NCBI GenBank assembly: GCA_963834515.1
Contig: CAWICB010000004.1
Span: 262,129-326,128, forward strand
DNA from: RYN-230 sp963834515
GTDB taxonomy: Bacteria; Actinomycetota; Actinomycetes; Streptosporangiales; Streptosporangiaceae
DNA: 64,000 nucleotides
Direction: 5' to 3'
Shown here: positions 42,182 through 51,234 of the stretch, piece by piece
Numbering within the stretch: the first letter of the stretch is position 1
Layout of the letters: each line of letters starts with the position of its first letter
Made by a program: the position numbers and the translations under genes
Notes under the pieces: model-generated
Databases searched by the model: none
Seen by the model: the letters and a program-made list of their open reading frames with translations, nothing else
Told to the model about the DNA's origin: nothing

Positions 42182-44320
42182 TCAGTCCACGATGGCCGGG
42201 ATGCTGCCAGTGTTCGCTTCGGCCATCGGCGGCACCGGATCGGGCAGCATGTCGCGGATCCGGTCCTGGATCTCCCGGCTCAGCTCGGCCGGCGGCCGGG
42301 ACGCGTCCAGCACCAGGTAACGCCCGGGGTCGGCCCGGGCCAGGCTGAGGAAGCCCGCGCGGACCCGCTCGTGGAAGTCGAGCGGCTCGGCCTCCAGCCG
42401 GTCCGCGGACCGGGCCCGGCGGCCCAGCCCGGCGGCGGGCGGCATGTCCAGCAGGATGGTCAGGTCGGGCACCAGGCCGCCGGTGGCCCACCGGTTCAGC
42501 GTGGCCACTTCGGAAACGGGCAGGTTGCGCCCCGCCCCCTGATAGGCCAGCGACGAGTCCACGTACCGGTCGGTCACCACCACGGTCCCGCGCTCCAGCG
42601 CCGGGCAGATCACGGTGGCCACGTGCTCGGCCCGGTCGGCCGCATAGAGCAGCGTCTCGGCCCGGGCGGACAGGCCCGCGTGCGCGGTGTCCAGCAGCAC
42701 GGCGCGCAGCCGCATACCGATCTTGGTCGCCCCGGGCTCCCGCGTGGTGACCACGTCGTAGCCCTGGTCGCGGAGCCAGATGGCGAGCAGCCGGGCCTGG
42801 GTGGTCTTGCCTGCGCCCTCGCCGCCTTCGAACGCGATGAACACGCCGCGGCGCACCGCGGGCGGCTCCGGCCCGTGGCCGTTGCCGTTGACGTGACCGG
42901 GCACCGGCTGGAAGTCCTCGCCGCGCACCACGGACATCAGGTCCTCGCGGAGCGGGACGCCCCGGCGGTCGTCCATATGCCGGTAGGACAGCCAGCCCAC
43001 CCACAGCGCTACGGCCGCGGCCAGCAGCATGACCAGGTTGTAGCCGATGCCCTGATAGCTCACGTGGCCGACATGCAGGTTCCCGGTGCCGGACGCGCCG
43101 CGGACCAGCGCGGTGAACCCGGCCGCCGCGAACGGGGCCACCGCGATGACCGCGAACAGGACGACCCGGATGGCGGAGTAGAGGAACGCGAACGTCCGGC
43201 CGCGGGTGTCGTCGTCCACCTCGCGGCCCACGATCGTGTACCCGGTCACGTAGGCCACGCCGGCACACGCGCCGAGCAGCACGACCAGCACCACGACCAC
43301 GACCAGGTTGGGGATCAGCGCGATGAGCGCCAGCGGGATGGCCGAGGCGGCGATGCTCAGCCCGAACAGCCGCCGCCGGCTGAAGCCGCGCAGGATGCGC
43401 AGGCCCAGGAACATGCCGCCGGCCAGCCCGACGAAGATCGCGGCGAACACAACGCCCCAGCCCGCATCGCCGCCGTGCAGCGTGTGCTCGATGTACGGCT
43501 GGCCCAGCCCGACCACCACACCGCCGGCCGCGAACGCGCCCACCATGCCGATGACCAGCCCGCGGACCACCTCGGTCCGGCCGATGAACTTCCAGCCCTC
43601 CCAGATCGTCTTGGCCACCGAGGGCGCCGAGATGTGCGCGCTGAACTGCCGCTTGGGGATCTCCCGGAGCGCGTAGATGGTCAGCGCGGAGACCACGAAC
43701 GTGACCGCGTTGAAGTACAGCGCCAGGTTCACCGGGTTGGTCGTGAAGTAGTGCGAGATATTGCCGAGCGCCCGGCTGACCAGCGACAGCAGGGTGAACA
43801 CCAGCCCGGCGATGGGCGCCGTGCCGAACGTGGTGAACAGGCTGTACTGGTTGGCCTCTTCCAGCTTGTCCGGCGGCACCAGGTTCGGGATCGACGCGTC
43901 CTTGGCCGGCGTCCAGAACAGCGACACGCAGGACGCTGCGAACTGCACGAGGTAGACCCAGGTCAGCGCGTTGACGAAGTGCAGCGACAGGTCGAGCGGG
44001 ATGGACAGGTACAAGACGGCGCGCAGCACGTCGCCGATGATCATGTTCAGCCGCCGGTCCATCCGGTCCGCGAACGCGCCGGCCAGCGGGCCGAGCACCA
44101 GGGCCGGCAGCAGCGACGACAGCCAGACCCCGCCCACCGCGCTGTACTGGGCCGCGGCTCCGGGCCCGGCCAGTGCGGACGCCAGCGCGGCCAGCGCGAC
44201 CAGGCTCAGCCAATCCCCCAGGCTGGACAGCGACGTGGCAATCCACAGCCGGCGGAACGGCCGGATGGACAGCACGCTGTCGTGGCTGCGCCCAGCGCGG
44301 GAAGGGGATCGGAAGTTCAC
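42182..44320 (-). CDS. tmk: dTMP kinase with N-terminal MFS transporter-like domain
   Basis: 712 aa from GTG 44320. Residues about 15-460 form a 12-helix MFS-like domain (RPFRRLWIATSLSSLGDWLS at the start, DRMDRRLN loop). Residues about 490-712 form thymidylate kinase: P-loop FEGGEGAGKTTQARLL, TREPG, DRYVDSSLAYQGAGR and LID ADPGRYLVLDASRP. This fusion is known from Streptomyces and relatives. It phosphorylates dTMP; the transporter substrate is unknown. It is followed directly by holB. Confidence 0.94.
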   Translation of the reverse strand: MNFRSPSRAGRSHDSVLSIRPFRRLWIATSLSSLGDWLSLVALAALASALAGPGAAAQYSAVGGVWLSSLLPALVLGPLAGAFADRMDRRLNMIIGDVLRAVLYLSIPLDLSLHFVNALTWVYLVQFAASCVSLFWTPAKDASIPNLVPPDKLEEANQYSLFTTFGTAPIAGLVFTLLSLVSRALGNISHYFTTNPVNLALYFNAVTFVVSALTIYALREIPKRQFSAHISAPSVAKTIWEGWKFIGRTEVVRGLVIGMVGAFAAGGVVVGLGQPYIEHTLHGGDAGWGVVFAAIFVGLAGGMFLGLRILRGFSRRRLFGLSIAASAIPLALIALIPNLVVVVVLVVLLGACAGVAYVTGYTIVGREVDDDTRGRTFAFLYSAIRVVLFAVIAVAPFAAAGFTALVRGASGTGNLHVGHVSYQGIGYNLVMLLAAAVALWVGWLSYRHMDDRRGVPLREDLMSVVRGEDFQPVPGHVNGNGHGPEPPAVRRGVFIAFEGGEGAGKTTQARLLAIWLRDQGYDVVTTREPGATKIGMRLRAVLLDTAHAGLSARAETLLYAADRAEHVATVICPALERGTVVVTDRYVDSSLAYQGAGRNLPVSEVATLNRWATGGLVPDLTILLDMPPAAGLGRRARSADRLEAEPLDFHERVRAGFLSLARADPGRYLVLDASRPPAELSREIQDRIRDMLPDPVPPMAEANTGSIPAIVD

Positions 44321-44531
44321 GGGGTCAGAGTACCGATAGAGGTGCCTGCCGCGTGGGCGGCAAGCTCGCGAAATGTCCCCATCTCTGGCCAGGTGAGGCA
44401 CGCCGGAGGCGCGTTCCCGCCGGGCCAGCAATGGCGGGGAGCCAGGGTGGCCGTCCCCCCGGGCCAGTACGGTTGGGCCCGGTACTCCCGATCTTAAGCC
44501 CAGGCCACCGCTCAAGATCCACGTGACACGC

Positions 44532-47324
44532 CTAGGGTCGTGAGCTTGGCTTCCTGGCCGCGGGCTGCTTCGCCGGCGCCTTCTTGCCGACGGCCGGCTT
44601 CTTGGCCGCGGCCGGCTTCTTGGCCGCGGTCCGGCGCCGGGTCCCGGACGGCGCGGCGGCCCGGCGCTCAGCCAGCAGTTCCGCGGCCCGCTGCGAGGTG
44701 ATCGACTCCACCGCGTCACCCTGGCGCAGCGAGGCGTTGGTCTCCCCGTCCGTGACGTACGGCCCCCAGCGGCCTTCCTTGAGGACCACCGGGCGGCCGC
44801 TGGCCGGGTCCTCGCCCAGCTCGCGCAGTGGCGGGGCGGCCGCCGCCCGGCCCCGGCCACGCGCCTTGGGCTGCGCGAACAGCTCCTTGGCCTCGGCCAG
44901 GCTGAGGGTGAACAGCTGCTCTTCCGATTCCAGCGAACGGCTGTCCGTGCCCTTCTTCACGTAGGGGCCGTACCGGCCGTTCTGCACCGTGATCGGCTCG
45001 CCGTCCAGCTCGCCGATGGTGCGCGGCAGGGTGAGCAGCCGGAGCGCGTCGTCCAGCGTGACCGTGTCCAGTGACATGGACGACAGCAGCGAGGCAGTGC
45101 GCGGCTTGCCGCTCGCGCCCTCGCCGAGCACCTCGGTCACGTAGGGGCCGAACCGGCCGCCCTTGGCCACGATCTCCTGGCCGCTGGCCGGGTCGGTGCC
45201 GAGCTCACGCTCGCCGCTCGGCTGGGCGAACAGTTCCTCGGCCTTCTCCGGGGTGAGCTCATCCGGCGCCATGCCCTCGGGCACGTTCACCCGCTGGTCG
45301 CCGCGCTCCAGGTAGGGCCCGTAGCGGCCGACCCGGACCACGATGTCGGTGCCGGCCAGCGGGAACGAGCTGACCTCCCGGGCGTCGATGTCGCCCAGGT
45401 CGCTGACCAGCTCCTTGAGGCCTTCCTCGCCGTCCCCGCCGAAGTAGAACCGGCGCAGCCACGGCACCCGGGCGGCCTCGCCGCGGGCGATGGCGTCCAG
45501 GGCGTCTTCCATCCGGGCGGTGAAGTCGTAGTCCACCAGCTGGCCGAAGTGCCGTTCGAGCAGAGTGACCACGGCGAACGCGAGGAAGGACGGCACCAAC
45601 GCGGTGCCCTTCTTGAACACGTAGCCGCGGTCCAGGATCGTGCCCAGGATGTTCGCGTACGTGGAGGGCCGGCCGATCTCCCGGTCTTCCAGCTCCTTGA
45701 CCAGCGTGGCCTCGGTGTAGCGGGCCGGCGGCCGGGTGGCGTGCTCGGCCGCGGCCAGTTCCCGGGCGGTCAGCGGGTCACCCTCGGCCAGTGGCGGCAG
45801 GCGGCGCTCCCGGTCGTCCCGGTCGGCGTCGTCGTCCGCGTCCTCCACGTAGGCCTTGAGGAACCCGTAGAAACTGATGATCTTGCCCGAGGCGCCGAAC
45901 TCGGCCTCGTGCCCAGCCTGACCGCCCTGCCCCGCCTGACCGTCCGTGTACCGGCCGGCCACCCGGACCGTCACCGACTCGCCGGTGGCGTCCTTCATCT
46001 GGGAGGCCACCGTGCGCTGCCAGATCAGTTCGTACAGCCGCAGCTCGTCGCCGGACAGGCCGGACGAGCGCGGCGTGCGGAACGAGTCACCGGCCGGGCG
46101 GATCGCCTCGTGCGCCTCCTGGGCGTTCTTCACCTTGCTGGTGTAGCGGCGCGGGGTGTCCGGGACGTACTCCGCCCCGTACAGCTCGCGGGCCTGGCGG
46201 CGGGCCGCGTCGATGGCAGTCTGGGACAGCGTGGTCGAGTCGGTCCGCATGTAGGTGATGTGGCCGTTCTCGTAGAGCCGCTGGGCCACACCCATCGTGT
46301 ACTTGGCCGAGAAGCTGAGCTTGCGGGACGCTTCCTGCTGCAGCGTCGTAGTGCGGAACGGTGCGTACGGCGAGCGCCGGTACGGCTTGCGCTCCACCGA
46401 CTTGACCGAGAAGTCGTTGCGCTCGCGCAGCCCGGCCAGCTCCGGGGCCGACATGCGGTGCAGCACGCCGGGCGGCTCGGTGGCACCGGCGGCCTGGTCG
46501 TACAGGTACCAGACGTCGCTGTTGCGCAGCTCGCCGGTCGGGGCGAAGTCCCGGCCCTGCGCGACCCGGCGGCCATCGACCGCCACCAGGGTGGCCGGGA
46601 ACGTGGTCGCGTCCACCTCGTCGGCCCGGGCGAACTCCGCCTGCAGGTCCCAGTACCGGGCGGTGCGGAACGCCATCCGCTCCCGCTCCCGGGCCACTAC
46701 CAGCCGGGTGGCCACGGACTGGACCCGGCCCGCCGACAGCCGCGGCATGACCTTCTTCCACAGCACCGGGGAGACCTCGTAGCCGTACAGCCGGTCCAGC
46801 ACCCGACGGGTCTGGTACGCGTCGACCAGCCCCTGGTCGAGTTCCCGCGGGTTGGCCACGGCCCGGGCGATCGCCTCCGGGGTGATCTCGTGGAACACCA
46901 TCCGGCTGGTCGGCACCTTGGGCTTGAGCTCCTGGAGCAGGTGCCAGGCGATGGCCTCGCCCTCGCGGTCCTCATCCGTCGCGAGCAGGAGTTCGTCCGC
47001 GTCCTTGAGCAGCGACTTCAGCTTGGTCACCTGCGCCCGCTTGTCCGCGTTGACCACGTAGAGCGCCTCGAAGCCGTCATCCACGTTCACCCCGAGCCGG
47101 GCCCACGGCTCCTTGCGGTACCGCTCCGGGATCTCGGCCGCCTTATCGGGCATGTCACGGATGTGGCCGATGCTGGACTCCACCACGTACCCCGAGCCGA
47201 GGTAGCCCGCGATCGTCCGCGCCTTGGCCGGCGACTCGACGATCACCAGGCGCCTCGGGCCGCCGCTGCCCGCGGCGCCGCCGTTGGACTTCGCCTTCGC
47301 GGCGGTAGCTGTCCTTGCTGCCAC
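44532..47324 (-). CDS. topA: DNA topoisomerase I
   Basis: 930 aa, GTG start. The Toprim domain opens with RRLVIVESPAKARTIAGYLG. The catalytic Tyr is in GHITYMRTDSTTLS near residue 355. The C-terminal half holds several repeat domains without zinc-finger Cys (GRYGPYLERGDQRVNVPEGM, GRFGPYVTEV, GRYGPYVKKG, GRWGPYVTDG), and a Lys/Ala-rich tail ends the protein. This is the actinobacterial form, which relaxes negative supercoils. The basic tail is typical of Mycobacterium and Streptomyces enzymes. Confidence 0.97.
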   Translation of the reverse strand: MAARTATAAKAKSNGGAAGSGGPRRLVIVESPAKARTIAGYLGSGYVVESSIGHIRDMPDKAAEIPERYRKEPWARLGVNVDDGFEALYVVNADKRAQVTKLKSLLKDADELLLATDEDREGEAIAWHLLQELKPKVPTSRMVFHEITPEAIARAVANPRELDQGLVDAYQTRRVLDRLYGYEVSPVLWKKVMPRLSAGRVQSVATRLVVARERERMAFRTARYWDLQAEFARADEVDATTFPATLVAVDGRRVAQGRDFAPTGELRNSDVWYLYDQAAGATEPPGVLHRMSAPELAGLRERNDFSVKSVERKPYRRSPYAPFRTTTLQQEASRKLSFSAKYTMGVAQRLYENGHITYMRTDSTTLSQTAIDAARRQARELYGAEYVPDTPRRYTSKVKNAQEAHEAIRPAGDSFRTPRSSGLSGDELRLYELIWQRTVASQMKDATGESVTVRVAGRYTDGQAGQGGQAGHEAEFGASGKIISFYGFLKAYVEDADDDADRDDRERRLPPLAEGDPLTARELAAAEHATRPPARYTEATLVKELEDREIGRPSTYANILGTILDRGYVFKKGTALVPSFLAFAVVTLLERHFGQLVDYDFTARMEDALDAIARGEAARVPWLRRFYFGGDGEEGLKELVSDLGDIDAREVSSFPLAGTDIVVRVGRYGPYLERGDQRVNVPEGMAPDELTPEKAEELFAQPSGERELGTDPASGQEIVAKGGRFGPYVTEVLGEGASGKPRTASLLSSMSLDTVTLDDALRLLTLPRTIGELDGEPITVQNGRYGPYVKKGTDSRSLESEEQLFTLSLAEAKELFAQPKARGRGRAAAAPPLRELGEDPASGRPVVLKEGRWGPYVTDGETNASLRQGDAVESITSQRAAELLAERRAAAPSGTRRRTAAKKPAAAKKPAVGKKAPAKQPAARKPSSRP

Positions 47325-47577
47325 GCATTCACCTTCTAGCCCGGTGCCTCAGCCCGGCCCTTGTCATGTTGTGCCATGTTGCCCGGCTCTGCTCGCCGGG
47401 CGCTGTGCTTGCCTCGCCGTCCTACTCCGCGGCCCAACTACGTTCAACCGCCGGCCGTGGTGCAGGTGTTCCCCATACCCCCCGTTACCCCGTTCGGTGC
47501 CCCCGGGGACAACGCGCGGCAGATAATTTCAGCACTGCCGATTGAACCACCGGGATCGCTGCGCACAATAAAGGGTG

Positions 47578-47763
47578 ATGGCTGAGTACTCCTACCTCGT
47601 GCTTTATCTGCCGCGAGGAACGTCACGTGACGCTGCACGTCGCATACTGACGGACCACGCTGAGTACGGGGACTGGGAACTGGCCAGGCTCCGGCTGAAT
47701 GCAGACGGCAGCAGGAAGGCCACCCTGCGCCGGCCGATCATACGCCCGGTACTGACCCTTTGA
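47578..47763 (+). CDS. DUF5703-family small protein
   Basis: 61 aa from ATG 47578. The sequence MAEYSYLVLYLPRGTSRDAA, RRILTDHAEYGDWELARLRL matches DUF5703, a short conserved actinobacterial protein often encoded near topA. Function unknown. The ribosome site (AAAGGG) is very close to the start. Confidence 0.75.
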   Translation: MAEYSYLVLYLPRGTSRDAARRILTDHAEYGDWELARLRLNADGSRKATLRRPIIRPVLTL

Positions 47764-48236
47764 CCACCGCTCATCCGGCAAAGGCATCCTGACCTGCTAG
47801 GTCTTTCGTGCCCCGCCCGGGCGGCCACGGCTCACGGGGGGCGCTGCGGGGGCAGCTACCGTTGCGCCGCGGCCGCCCGGGCGGGGTGACAACCACGCCG
47901 GCCACGGCGATCATCCGAAGCTCCGGGTGCCGGACATGCTGACCGCGTCGCGGCCTGCCCGTGCGGGCGGGCGGGCCTGGCGCGGCCCCTTGGTCGTTAC
48001 TCCGGTGCCGGATCGACGGGGCCACCTTCCTCGCCACAACCGGTGCTGCGCGGGCTGGCCGTGCGGGCTACGGCAGGGGAGCTGCGCCCGTAGTGACCAA
48101 CCTCACACAATCGGTAACCATAACACTACCCAAAGTGCCGATCCGGTGATTTGCTGAAACTTCCCGCCCGGGATGGCCTGGCGCCCCGGTCACCTGGGCG
48201 GCCGCCCAGGTCAGCCGCCCAGGTCAGCCGCCCAGG
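47764..48236. repeat. intergenic region ending in short tandem repeats
   Basis: No gene supported. Near 48190-48240 the unit CCGCCCAGGTCAG is repeated three times and overlaps the stop of the following minus-strand peptidase gene. Between 48090 and 48160 there is AT-richer sequence without a clear promoter. Confidence 0.5.
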
Positions 48237-49550
48237 TCAGCAGCGATCCAGGAACCCATCCAGGACCCGGGTGCCGAACTGCAGCGCAGCCACCGGAACC
48301 CGCTCGTCCACGCCGTGGAACATGCCGGAGAAGTCGAGGTCCGCGGGCAGCTGCAGCGGCGCGAAGCCGAAGCACCGGATGCCGAGCCGGCTGAACGACT
48401 TGGCGTCAGTCCCGCCGGACAGGCAGTATGGGATGACCGTCCCGGCTGGGTCCTCGGCCAGCAGTGACGCGGTCATCGCATCGCACAGGTCACCGTCGAA
48501 CGTCGTCTCCAGCGCGATGTCGTGGTGGATGAACTCCCGGGTTACGTTCGGCCCGAGCAGGCCATCCACCTCGGCGAAGAACTCCGCCTCGTGGCCCGGC
48601 AGGAATCGCCCGTCCACGTCCGCCGTAGCCACCTGCGGGATGACATTGACCTTGTACCCGGCGTTAAGCACGGTGGGGTTGAGGGTGTTGCGGAGGGTGG
48701 CGCCGGTCAGCTTGGACATGGAGCCCAACTTGTCCAGGACCTGGGGCAGGATGTCCGGGCTGTACTCGATGCCGAACGCGGCGCAGGCCGCGGCCATGAA
48801 GTCGTCGACGGCGGGGGTGAGGCGGACCGGCCAGTCGTGCCGGCCGATGCGGGCCACCGTCTCGGCCAGCTCGGTGATCGCGTTGTCCGGCTGCAGCATG
48901 GAGCCGTGCCCGGCGCGGCCGTGCGCGGTGAGCCGCATCCAGGCCATGCCCTTCTCCGCGATCTGGATGACGTAGAGGCGGCGGCCGGCCAGCGTGACGC
49001 TGAACCCGCCGACCTCCCCGATCGCCTCGGTGACCCCCTCGAACAAGCCTGGGTGGTTGTCCACCAGCCAGCGCGCGCCGTAGGAGCCGCCCGCCTCCTC
49101 GTCGGCGAGGAAGGCCAGGACGACGTCCCGTGGCAGCCGGCGGCCCTCGCGCATCCGCTGCCGGACCACGGCCAGCATCATCGCGTCCATGTCCTTCATG
49201 TCCACGGCGCCGCGGCCCCAGACGCAGTCGCCGGCGATCTCCCCGGAGAACGGGTCCACCTGCCAGTCGGGCGCGTGCGCCGGGACGACGTCGAGGTGGC
49301 CGTGGATGAGCAGGGCTGGCCTGGACTGGTCCTCGCCCGCGATCCGGGCGACCACGCTGGCCCGTCCCTTGTCCGACTCGAAGATGGTCGGCTCGACGCC
49401 GACGTCGGCCAGCAGGGCGGCGACGTGTTCGGCTGCCCGGCGCTCCCCGGGGCCGGAGTTGTCGCCCCGGTTGGACGTATCAATCCTGATCAGGTCGCTG
49501 CACAGGCCGGCCACCTCGTCCTGGGCGGTGGGGGCTGGGTTCTCCGTCAT
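48237..49550 (-). CDS. M20-family metallopeptidase/deacylase
   Basis: 437 aa, ATG. Metal ligands: His and Asp in LIHGHLDVVPAHAPDW, Asp in GRGAVDMKDMDAMM, Glu pair in LADEEAGG, and a late His in SGMFHGVDERV. The lid dimerisation domain lies between. M20/M25/M40 enzymes hydrolyse dipeptides or acylated amino acids with two zinc ions. Complete length. It lies alone before tRNA-Leu. Confidence 0.92.
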   Translation of the reverse strand: MTENPAPTAQDEVAGLCSDLIRIDTSNRGDNSGPGERRAAEHVAALLADVGVEPTIFESDKGRASVVARIAGEDQSRPALLIHGHLDVVPAHAPDWQVDPFSGEIAGDCVWGRGAVDMKDMDAMMLAVVRQRMREGRRLPRDVVLAFLADEEAGGSYGARWLVDNHPGLFEGVTEAIGEVGGFSVTLAGRRLYVIQIAEKGMAWMRLTAHGRAGHGSMLQPDNAITELAETVARIGRHDWPVRLTPAVDDFMAAACAAFGIEYSPDILPQVLDKLGSMSKLTGATLRNTLNPTVLNAGYKVNVIPQVATADVDGRFLPGHEAEFFAEVDGLLGPNVTREFIHHDIALETTFDGDLCDAMTASLLAEDPAGTVIPYCLSGGTDAKSFSRLGIRCFGFAPLQLPADLDFSGMFHGVDERVPVAALQFGTRVLDGFLDRC

Positions 49551-49922
49551 CCCCCCATGGTCGCACCCGCCGGGCGCTTGCTCCCGCCGGGTGCTTGCTC
49601 CCCGGCCGGTGCTTCTCCCCGGCCGGTACTTGCTCCCGGCCGGGTGCCCGGTCTTTGCTGCCTAACGCCCCGGCGTGGCCGGTGCGGGCCGGATGGCGGC
49701 TGCCTCGTGCGGGCGGCGGTACCCGGTGCGGGGACCCGGGCGCTGCGGCCGGGCGGTGCCCGCGGGACGGTGCGGGGACCCGGGCGCTGCGGCCGGGCGG
49801 TGCCCGCGGGACACTGGCGGGGAGCCCGCGGGAGCCTGGCCGGAGCATCCGCTCTCTTCGCCGGACCGGGCCGGATTTGCTATCGTGAGGCGGCCGGTCC
49901 GGTGGAAACCGTGGCCTGGCAC
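49551..49922. other. intergenic region with tandem repeats
   Basis: No gene. GC-rich repeats CTTGCTCCCCGGCCGGTG (49575-49645) and a perfect 44-bp tandem duplication (49725-49812) occupy most of it. The sequence just before tRNA-Leu should hold its promoter, though no clear hexamers are visible. Confidence 0.5.
49725..49812. repeat. perfect 44-bp tandem duplication
   Basis: Two exact head-to-tail copies, 49725-49768 and 49769-49812, starting GGTGCGGGGACCCGGG. A recent slippage or duplication product. Confidence 0.9.
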
Positions 49923-50008
49923 GTCCGGGTGGCGGAATAGGCAGACGCGCTAGCTTGAGGTGCTAGTGCCTCGAAAGGGGCATGGGGGTTCAAGTCCCCC
50001 CTCGGACA
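49923..50008 (+). tRNA. tRNA-Leu (GAG)
   Basis: An 86-nt class II tRNA. The acceptor GTCCGGG pairs with CTCGGAC, the anticodon arm is CTAGC-TTGAGGT-GCTAG with anticodon GAG, a long variable arm (TGCCTCGAAAGGGGCA) follows, and the T-arm is GGGGG-TTCAAGT-CCCCC. Discriminator A. CCA is not encoded. Confidence 0.97.
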
Positions 50009-50999
50009 CGACCCGTATCCCCACATTGCTCCGCATGCTCTACATAGTTCTCCGGGCCGACGGTGACTTCGGCCCGGAGTCTTGCTTCTCCAGGCTTGAA
50101 GGTGACCTTGAGGTCGAGCTGGTCATAGATGGCTGCCTTCTCGGCGGGCTCAGCGTCGCGAATGACGTCGCGCAGGTTGCCGAGGGCGGCGATAACGGCG
50201 CGGATGTCGTCGCCCGTGAGCCGGCGGCTGGCCAGGCGGCGGACCTGGCTGGCCTCGCGGGCCAGTGCTGCGGCACGCTCGGCTTTGACCTTGCGGGTCC
50301 ATTCGGCGATGGCCTGGGGGTCGGCTCCGGCGTCGAGGGCGGTCTGGTAGCGGGCGAGGCGGGCGTCACAGTCAGCAAGGGTGGCCTGGGTGTCGTCGGC
50401 TGACGCGGCGGGCTCGGGAGTGGCAGGCGGGGCCTGGGCTGCTTGCATCTCGCGGATGGTCTGGGCGAGCCGGTGCGGCGCGAAGATAACGGCGAGCCAT
50501 CTGTCGATGGCGGGCAGGATGTCGGCTTCGCGGAGGTAGACGTTGCCGGGGTGGCGGACATGGCTGGCGAGGGCGTATTCCTTCGGGTAGCGGCACCGGT
50601 AGTAGGCCTTACCGTGGTTGTACTGGCCTTGCATGCGGCGCTCGCAGAACCCGCAGTACAGCCGTCCGCGCAGGGCGTAGGGGTTGCGGACCCGCTGTCG
50701 GGTCTCGTGGCTGGCCTGCCGGGCGCGCCCGGCCCCGGCCATGATGGCCTGCGCGGCCTCGAAGTCCTCCACGCAGACCAGCGGCTCCTGGGCAAGGGTC
50801 TCGGACCAGACCCACTGGCCGGTGTCGTTCCAGCGCAGCCGGGTCTCGTAGCCGCGGGCGACGTCGTTGACGTCGAGGAGGATCTCGTCTTTGCGCTGTT
50901 TGTTCCAGACTTGCCGGCCGGTGTAGCGGGGTTGCGCAAGATGGCCCGCACGGCACTCTTGGCCCATCCTTCCCCGGTGCGGTGCGGGTTGCGGGCCGC
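49990..50999 (-). pseudogene. large serine recombinase, C-terminal fragment, frameshifted
   Basis: The minus strand reads RTGEGWAKSAVRAILRNP, then one frame over RYTGRQVWNKQRKDEILLDV. It continues with the recombinase zinc ribbon LYCGFCERRMQGQYNHGKAY and a C-terminal coiled coil (ADCDARLARYQTALDAG). A run CCCC at about 50940 has probably lost one C. The catalytic Ser domain is absent; upstream sequence is a LysR fragment. The last codons run into the 3' end of tRNA-Leu on the other strand, so the original C-terminus is uncertain. Confidence 0.82.
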
Positions 51000-51234
51000 G
51001 TCGTGCTGGGACGGGGAGCCGAGAGTGAGCGAGCCGGTCAGCAGGCCAGTGACCGAGGCCACCGCGGCCCGGGCGGTGTCGACGTCGCGGAGCGCCTGGC
51101 GGGCCGGCCCGGGGAGCGCCTGGCCGGCCGGGGTGAGCGGCACTCCGCGTGCCACCCTGTAGAACAGCTCGGCGCCGAGCTGTTCCTCCAGCTCCCGGAC
51201 GGACAGCGACTGCGCTGGCTGAGCGACGAACACC
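51000..51234 (-). pseudogene. LysR-family regulator fragment
   Basis: The fragment FVAQPAQSLSVRELEEQLGA, ELFYRVARGVPLTPAGQALP and RQALRDVDTARAAVASVTGL is the second half of a LysR HTH and its linker helix. It is cut at its 5' side by an insertion sequence that starts at 51235 and joins the serine-recombinase fragment at about 51005. Only about 75 codons survive. Confidence 0.75.

Noticed and set aside
40992..44246. A single 1084-aa protein on the minus strand including holB
   Set aside because: Only the last 394 residues are a real protein. The upstream part is an off-frame reading of tmk.
42167..44497. 776-codon plus-strand open frame rich in Gln, His and Arg
   Set aside because: Antisense of tmk. 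The sequence is typical of reverse-frame GC-rich DNA.
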